A stretch of DNA of 5,942 nt from Jiangellaceae bacterium (lineage in GTDB: Bacteria; Actinomycetota; Actinomycetes; Jiangellales; Jiangellaceae). Numbering within the stretch: the stretch's first letter is position 1; the number at the start of each line of letters is the position of its first letter. Made by a program: the position numbers and the translations under genes. The notes below the pieces were generated by a model. That model was not told the DNA's origin. It searched no databases and saw nothing but the letters and a program-made list of their open reading frames with translations. This document shows, piece by piece, positions 5,407-5,942 of this stretch. The stretch is from positions 1-5,942 of the forward strand of contig JASLBX010000563.1 of assembly GCA_030146385.1 (NCBI GenBank). Direction: 5' to 3'.

Positions 5407-5942
5407 CTAGGAGCCCTCGTTGTACGAAGCCTCGATGTTGCTGAGGAACTCGTCCACGGTGGCATCGCCGCTCATCAGGTCCTGGACGTTGCCCACGAGC
5501 ACGTCGTAGTAGCCCGGCACCGGCCAGTCCGGGTAGAAGGCGAGGCCGTCGTTGTCGACAACGGGGTTGAACGCCTCGATCAGTTCCTGGCTGCGCTCGT
5601 CGGTGATGGCTGCCGCGTCGGCGGCCACCGGGATCCCGCCGCTGTTGCCCAGCAGGTTCTGGACCTCTTCGCTCATGGTGATGTCGATGAAGTCGTACGC
5701 CAGCTCCTTGTTCTCGGACTTCTCCGACACCACCCACAGGTTCCCGCTGGAGCCAAGGTGCAGGTCGGTGCCCGGGAACAGGAACGTGCTCCACTCGAAG
5801 TCGGTGATCTCGTCGACGAGGCGGCCGAACCACCAGGTTCCGGAGATCAAGATCGGGTGCTGGCCCGAGGTGAAGGACGTGCCCATGTCCTCCGCCGGGA
5901 TGCCCGTCGCGTCGGGGCTGATGTAGCCGGCCTCGACCCAGT
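5407..5942 (-). CDS. Extracellular sugar-binding protein of ABC importer, C-terminal part (runs off right edge)
   Basis: The last 178 or so codons of a family 1 solute-binding protein are present, roughly 40 percent of the usual 420-450 residues. The N-terminus with its expected lipoprotein signal lies beyond the window. The visible part begins WVEAGYISPDATGIPAEDMG and stays open to the edge, so the internal ATG at 5886 is not the start. Family features are HPILISGTWWFG (the hinge-side buried strand and aromatic patch), then GNLWVVSEKSENKELAYDF followed by an alpha-helical stretch and GGIPV, the standard C-lobe order. Trp and Tyr residues in the visible part (TWWFG, FYPDWPVPGYYD) could stack on sugar rings. 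The protein would capture the sugar outside the membrane and hand it to the two permeases. It is first of the four visible operon genes. The ligand is inferred from the linked alpha-xylosidase. Confidence 0.92.
   Translation of the reverse strand, partial: WVEAGYISPDATGIPAEDMGTSFTSGQHPILISGTWWFGRLVDEITDFEWSTFLFPGTDLHLGSSGNLWVVSEKSENKELAYDFIDITMSEEVQNLLGNSGGIPVAADAAAITDERSQELIEAFNPVVDNDGLAFYPDWPVPGYYDVLVGNVQDLMSGDATVDEFLSNIEASYNEGS

Noticed and set aside
5407..5886. A short complete gene starting at the ATG at 5886
   Set aside because: The frame continues to the window edge with binding-protein-like sequence, so this ATG is an internal methionine of a truncated-by-window gene.

Overview
The window looks like chromosomal DNA of a high-GC actinobacterium. 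The GC content is high throughout, two genes start with GTG directly after a -10-like TAnnnT box with no ribosome binding site (probable leaderless transcripts), and a purK-like gene stands back to back with a GtrA-family membrane protein gene. From memory that pairing is also found in mycobacteria (Rv3276c/Rv3277). The genus cannot be fixed from the sequence alone.

Left part (1-833). The N-terminal 92 codons of purK (purine biosynthesis) run leftward off the edge. They are divergent from a complete GtrA-family gene running rightward. The 46 bases between the two starts hold an 8-bp inverted repeat whose arms coincide with candidate -10 boxes for the two genes.

Middle gap (834-1039). This is a 206-base convergent intergenic region between the ends of the GtrA gene and the alpha-xylosidase gene. 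It is packed with short direct and inverted repeats built on TCACCTGATC/GATCAGGTGA. It also holds two copies, 84 bp apart, of a 64-bp module with constant ends and an unrelated middle. No gene is visible in it, and it is the least explained stretch of the window.

Right part (1040-5942, all minus strand). This is a sugar uptake and cleavage operon, transcribed from right to left. The order is a solute-binding protein (C-terminal part only, entering from the right edge), a MalF/UgpA-type permease, a MalG/UgpE-type permease overlapping it by 4 bases, and a complete GH31 alpha-xylosidase of the YicI type. The enzyme keeps both catalytic aspartates and the active-site residues tied to alpha-xyloside specificity in E. 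coli YicI. The inferred job is import of an alpha-xylosyl oligosaccharide, such as isoprimeverose or a xyloglucan fragment, followed by release of xylose in the cytoplasm. No ATPase gene is visible, so the transporter probably uses a shared MsiK-type ATPase encoded elsewhere. The two long gaps in the operon (86 and 130 bases) each carry a strong RNA hairpin without a U-tract, probably acting in mRNA stability or graded expression.

The genes are ordinary members of known families. The points worth a second look are non-coding: the repeat block, the divergent promoter repeat and the two intercistronic hairpins.
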